A stretch of 64,000 nucleotides of DNA from Lepidurus packardi (Eukaryota; Arthropoda; Branchiopoda; Notostraca; Triopsidae), in NCBI GenBank assembly GCA_023053545.1, contig JAKZAN010000001.1, forward strand, positions 12,664,024 through 12,728,023, in the 5' to 3' direction. Below, piece after piece: positions 61,439 through 64,000 of the stretch. The notes below the pieces were generated by a model. The model did no database searches, was not told the origin of the DNA, and worked only from the letters and a program-made list of their open reading frames with translations. A program made the position numbers and the translations under genes. How positions within the stretch are numbered: position 1 is the stretch's first letter; every line of letters begins with the position of its first letter.

Positions 61439-64000
61439 CTTAAAAGGGAGGAGAAATTAGCCTCCCTTTCCAACCATTTTGCTTAAAAAAAAAAAGTCTC
61501 TCTTGATCCTTAAAAGCCTCCGTGAAATCGATGTTTCTTTTCACTGGCTCTGGCTTTGACGCATACTTGAATTCCCCGTTACCTTTTTCCACGTCCAACG
61601 CAGAGCGGGGAACTTGATACCGCATATGCAATCGGAACCACACAAACTTTCTTTTTTATTATTCTACCCCCCCAAGAAGGCTACTAATAGGTCATTAGCT
61701 GGTACTAATGAAACATTAAGTGATTTCATTTTGACATTTTAAGGCAGAAAGGTCGACAGACCTCATCCATTTGTATTTAACCCAAAGTGGGCCCCTTCAT
61801 CAATGAAAAAATGTTTCTGGTAGGTGATTTACGTATGTCTACATATAGGGGCCCATGGCTCAGGGTACAGACCCAAGCAAGGCAAAGGCAATAACTGAAA
61901 TGATCTAAAGTAAGAAGAGGAGCACAGATGCCAGATTACAGGCTTGCCATGGCTTATGCAGCCAGCAAGCAAGCTAGAGTCGAATGAATTCCCCATAGGA
62001 TCCTATTCCACCCTAACATTTCCTCCCTCTTTTGCTGCGTCTCCAATTCTATGTCGTATGCCTCCCTCCCCCCTCCCTTTTAGCACCCTCCCAAAAAAGG
62101 GGAAAGTCTCTCCCTCCCCTTGTAGCCTTCCAATTTTCCTCCCTGCCACAGCTTCCGTTGGGGCTATTATACACGATACGATATGAGCCAGAGACACACA
62201 CACATACACAATATACATGGACATATATGCATGCAACACACGTCACGAACTTTTTCCCTTTTGCCGAACAAAAACGGAAAATTTCGCCCTAAATAAATCG
62301 CTCCCTTTAATATATCCATCCTCATGCTTCGCAAATCAAAGCCCACTAACGCCTCAGAAAAATCTACTCCAATTTTTGTTTGTTTCTAATTTTTATTGAT
62401 ATTTTTTCTTATTTGTCTTTCTGATTTTTCGATTTTTTAAATATTTTTTTATTGATATTTATCTAATTGTACTTATATTATCCTAATTTTTATTTAGATT
62501 TTTTCTATTGAAGTCTATGCCCCAAAAGAAGCTTCAAAAGAGCTTTTAGCGCATTTCAAAGTTGAATTCTCTTATTTCGTAGTCCATTTATCATGGAAAT
62601 GGGGAAATGGACGGTGTCTAAGTGTATATGTATATGGCCGTGTGGACCCAGTAAAAATCCAGAAAATGGAAGATAACTTATCGTGTGTGCATATGGCTTT
62701 TCTAGACACACACATACATTAAGGAAGTTACCTTCCTCTCACCCCCTCCTTCCCACCCCTGGTTTGGGAACGATATGGTATATAGACTTCCTTCTCTTTT
62801 TTTCCTTTTGCTTTCAGGGAAAAGGATCTAATCAATGCCGTTAACGGTATCAAGCGCATCAAGTTGAGAAATTGGTTGGGTAAAACAAAAAACAAAATCT
62901 CGTAGGTCGCGAAAACCTTGCCCTAAGGCGGGCAAATCGCTTTCTTGTTCTAGCAACTCGGGATTGCAACTTCCGTTCTGTGCGGTTTTTTTTCCATGTT
63001 TTTATTCTTTTCTGGTCTAAAGAAAGCGTTCATAGCTGAGTAATTGGACACTCTTGCTTGCGCGATATCAAACTTCTGTGGCACGTTTTCAATTTGGCTG
63101 CCTCACAACACACGTATGAGCTGATGGGTCTGATATAATTTGAATAAAGAAAAGAAAAGACGATGATCCAGGGCAAGAGGGTGGAGGCGGAGGGCGGAGA
63201 GAGGAGGAAGCAAGCTGAAGGAGGATTTTGTTTAGTATGTGTTTCTAGTTTTGTGGAGCCCATTAGGTTGCACCCTCACGCACACGACTCGAGTCCAAGT
63301 TCTTGCTCGAGCTCAACTTGGATTAATGGTCGGCTTAATTACATCCAACAGCATGGAAATCACGCATCCCTTACCGAATAAACAAAAAAGAAAACGGAGG
63401 CCAACGCCAGAAAATAGACTAGATCACAACCTTTCTGAAGATTCTGACCGGCAATGGAACTAAATAGCATCACTCTTAACTTCTTTTTCCTCCTTGACTT
63501 CCTTAACTTATTCTCAATAGTTTCATGAGTTTCACGCCAAAACCATCTGCACCTACCACAAAGCTTTACAAAATGGCGGCGTTTTCGGGGTGATCCGTGA
63601 TCCTTTCAAGTCTTTCATTTACGAAACCTAAAATATTTTTTAAAAAATCCCCAAAATCCTCAAGCTTATCCCTTTGGAGTATTAGACTATACGCTGCTCT
63701 TGGACATTCTGAAAAAAAAGTGTAAAAAAGGCCGCCATTTTGATCACGACTTTTTCTTCGCTTGTCCAAGTGAGGTATCAAAAGGTTTTGAGCATTTCAG
63801 TGCAAAAGGTTTTTTCGCGCTTGTCAGTAACGGAGAAGTGAAACTGGCTTCGGTTTAGCCGTTTAGGAATGTGAGAATCGCACACCAAATGCATTGAATA
63901 CATCAAATAGATTCATTAACATGTGTCGAAGACGGTACAAGTTAGGCGATATAAATGTGTCTTAACAGCTCTCTCTCGCTTGCTCGTCTGGATCGTGGCC
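61439..64000. other. Intergenic or unidentified gene edge
   Basis: No gene that I can name. Possible exon-like segments are 62822-62879 plus (good acceptor ctttcag, frame EKDLINAVNGIKRIKLRNWL, then a GTAAAA donor) and about 63240-63463 plus, where two frames look equally plausible. Neither could be assigned to a family, and they may be chance. Dinucleotide CA/TA runs lie at 62193-62215. Confidence 0.3.

Noticed and set aside
61440-61643. 67-codon minus frame with a charged stretch
   Set aside because: A possible donor lies inside it, but there is no recognisable domain and no partner exon.
63163-63463. Possible terminal exon with two competing open frames
   Set aside because: Both frames look moderately protein-like, neither matches a family I know, and no consistent upstream exon could be joined.

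Overview
This is animal nuclear DNA, most likely from an arthropod or another protostome. The evidence is four metazoan genes with conserved splice sites, a nuclear copy of mitochondrial DNA that reads TGA as Trp (cytochrome b end followed by tRNA-Ser(UCN), the arthropod order), a BEL/Pao retrotransposon and many small inverted-repeat elements. Introns are mixed: many of 50-100 bp and a few of several kb. I cannot name the species. All gene models were assembled by hand from reading frame, splice phase and remembered family motifs; no search was run.

Gene layout: (1) 10820-12501 (+), the C-terminal 402 residues of the E3 ubiquitin ligase mind bomb 1 (MIB1); its 5' half is not visible in the 10.8 kb upstream. 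(2) 12538-14464 (-), complete CTU2/NCS2 tRNA thiolation subunit, 9 exons, 471 aa. Its stop lies 36 bp from the MIB1 stop, and its only obvious AATAAA lies in the antisense of the last MIB1 codons. (3) 17864-18645 (+), complete DJ-1/PARK7, 5 exons, 185 aa. (4) 19188-52426 (-), RERE/Atrophin (Grunge) corepressor, 18 coding exons, 2091 aa, with BAH, ELM2, SANT and GATA-type zinc finger followed by the long Atrophin region. The splice phases of all RERE exons close into one frame.

Mobile and repeat DNA fills most of the rest. An apparently intact BEL/Pao element (39223-45304) with LTRs that look identical and a 5-bp target duplication sits antisense in RERE intron 2. There are three pogo/Tigger-like deletion derivatives (1742-2556, 7344-8216, 52624-53885). 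Two copies of an unnamed TIR family, the better one with a probable 8-bp target duplication, have other MITEs nested inside (15626-17078, 55948-56633). A foldback family occurs at three loci (33.5, 37.5 and 57 kb), and a 250-bp near-palindromic MITE sits in a RERE intron. There are several diverged tandem arrays, including one in RERE intron 1 that carries CRE/AP-1-like sites, and a 310-bp (AT)n tract.

The regions 1-10.5 kb and 53.9-64 kb contain no gene that I can support. The four genes are not an operon and do not form one pathway (Notch ligand endocytosis, tRNA wobble-uridine thiolation, oxidative-stress protection, transcriptional corepression). No novel multi-gene system is evident. The items most worth a second look are the MIB1/CTU2 3' overlap, the NUMT next to a partial MIB1, the young BEL insertion and the nested foldback elements.
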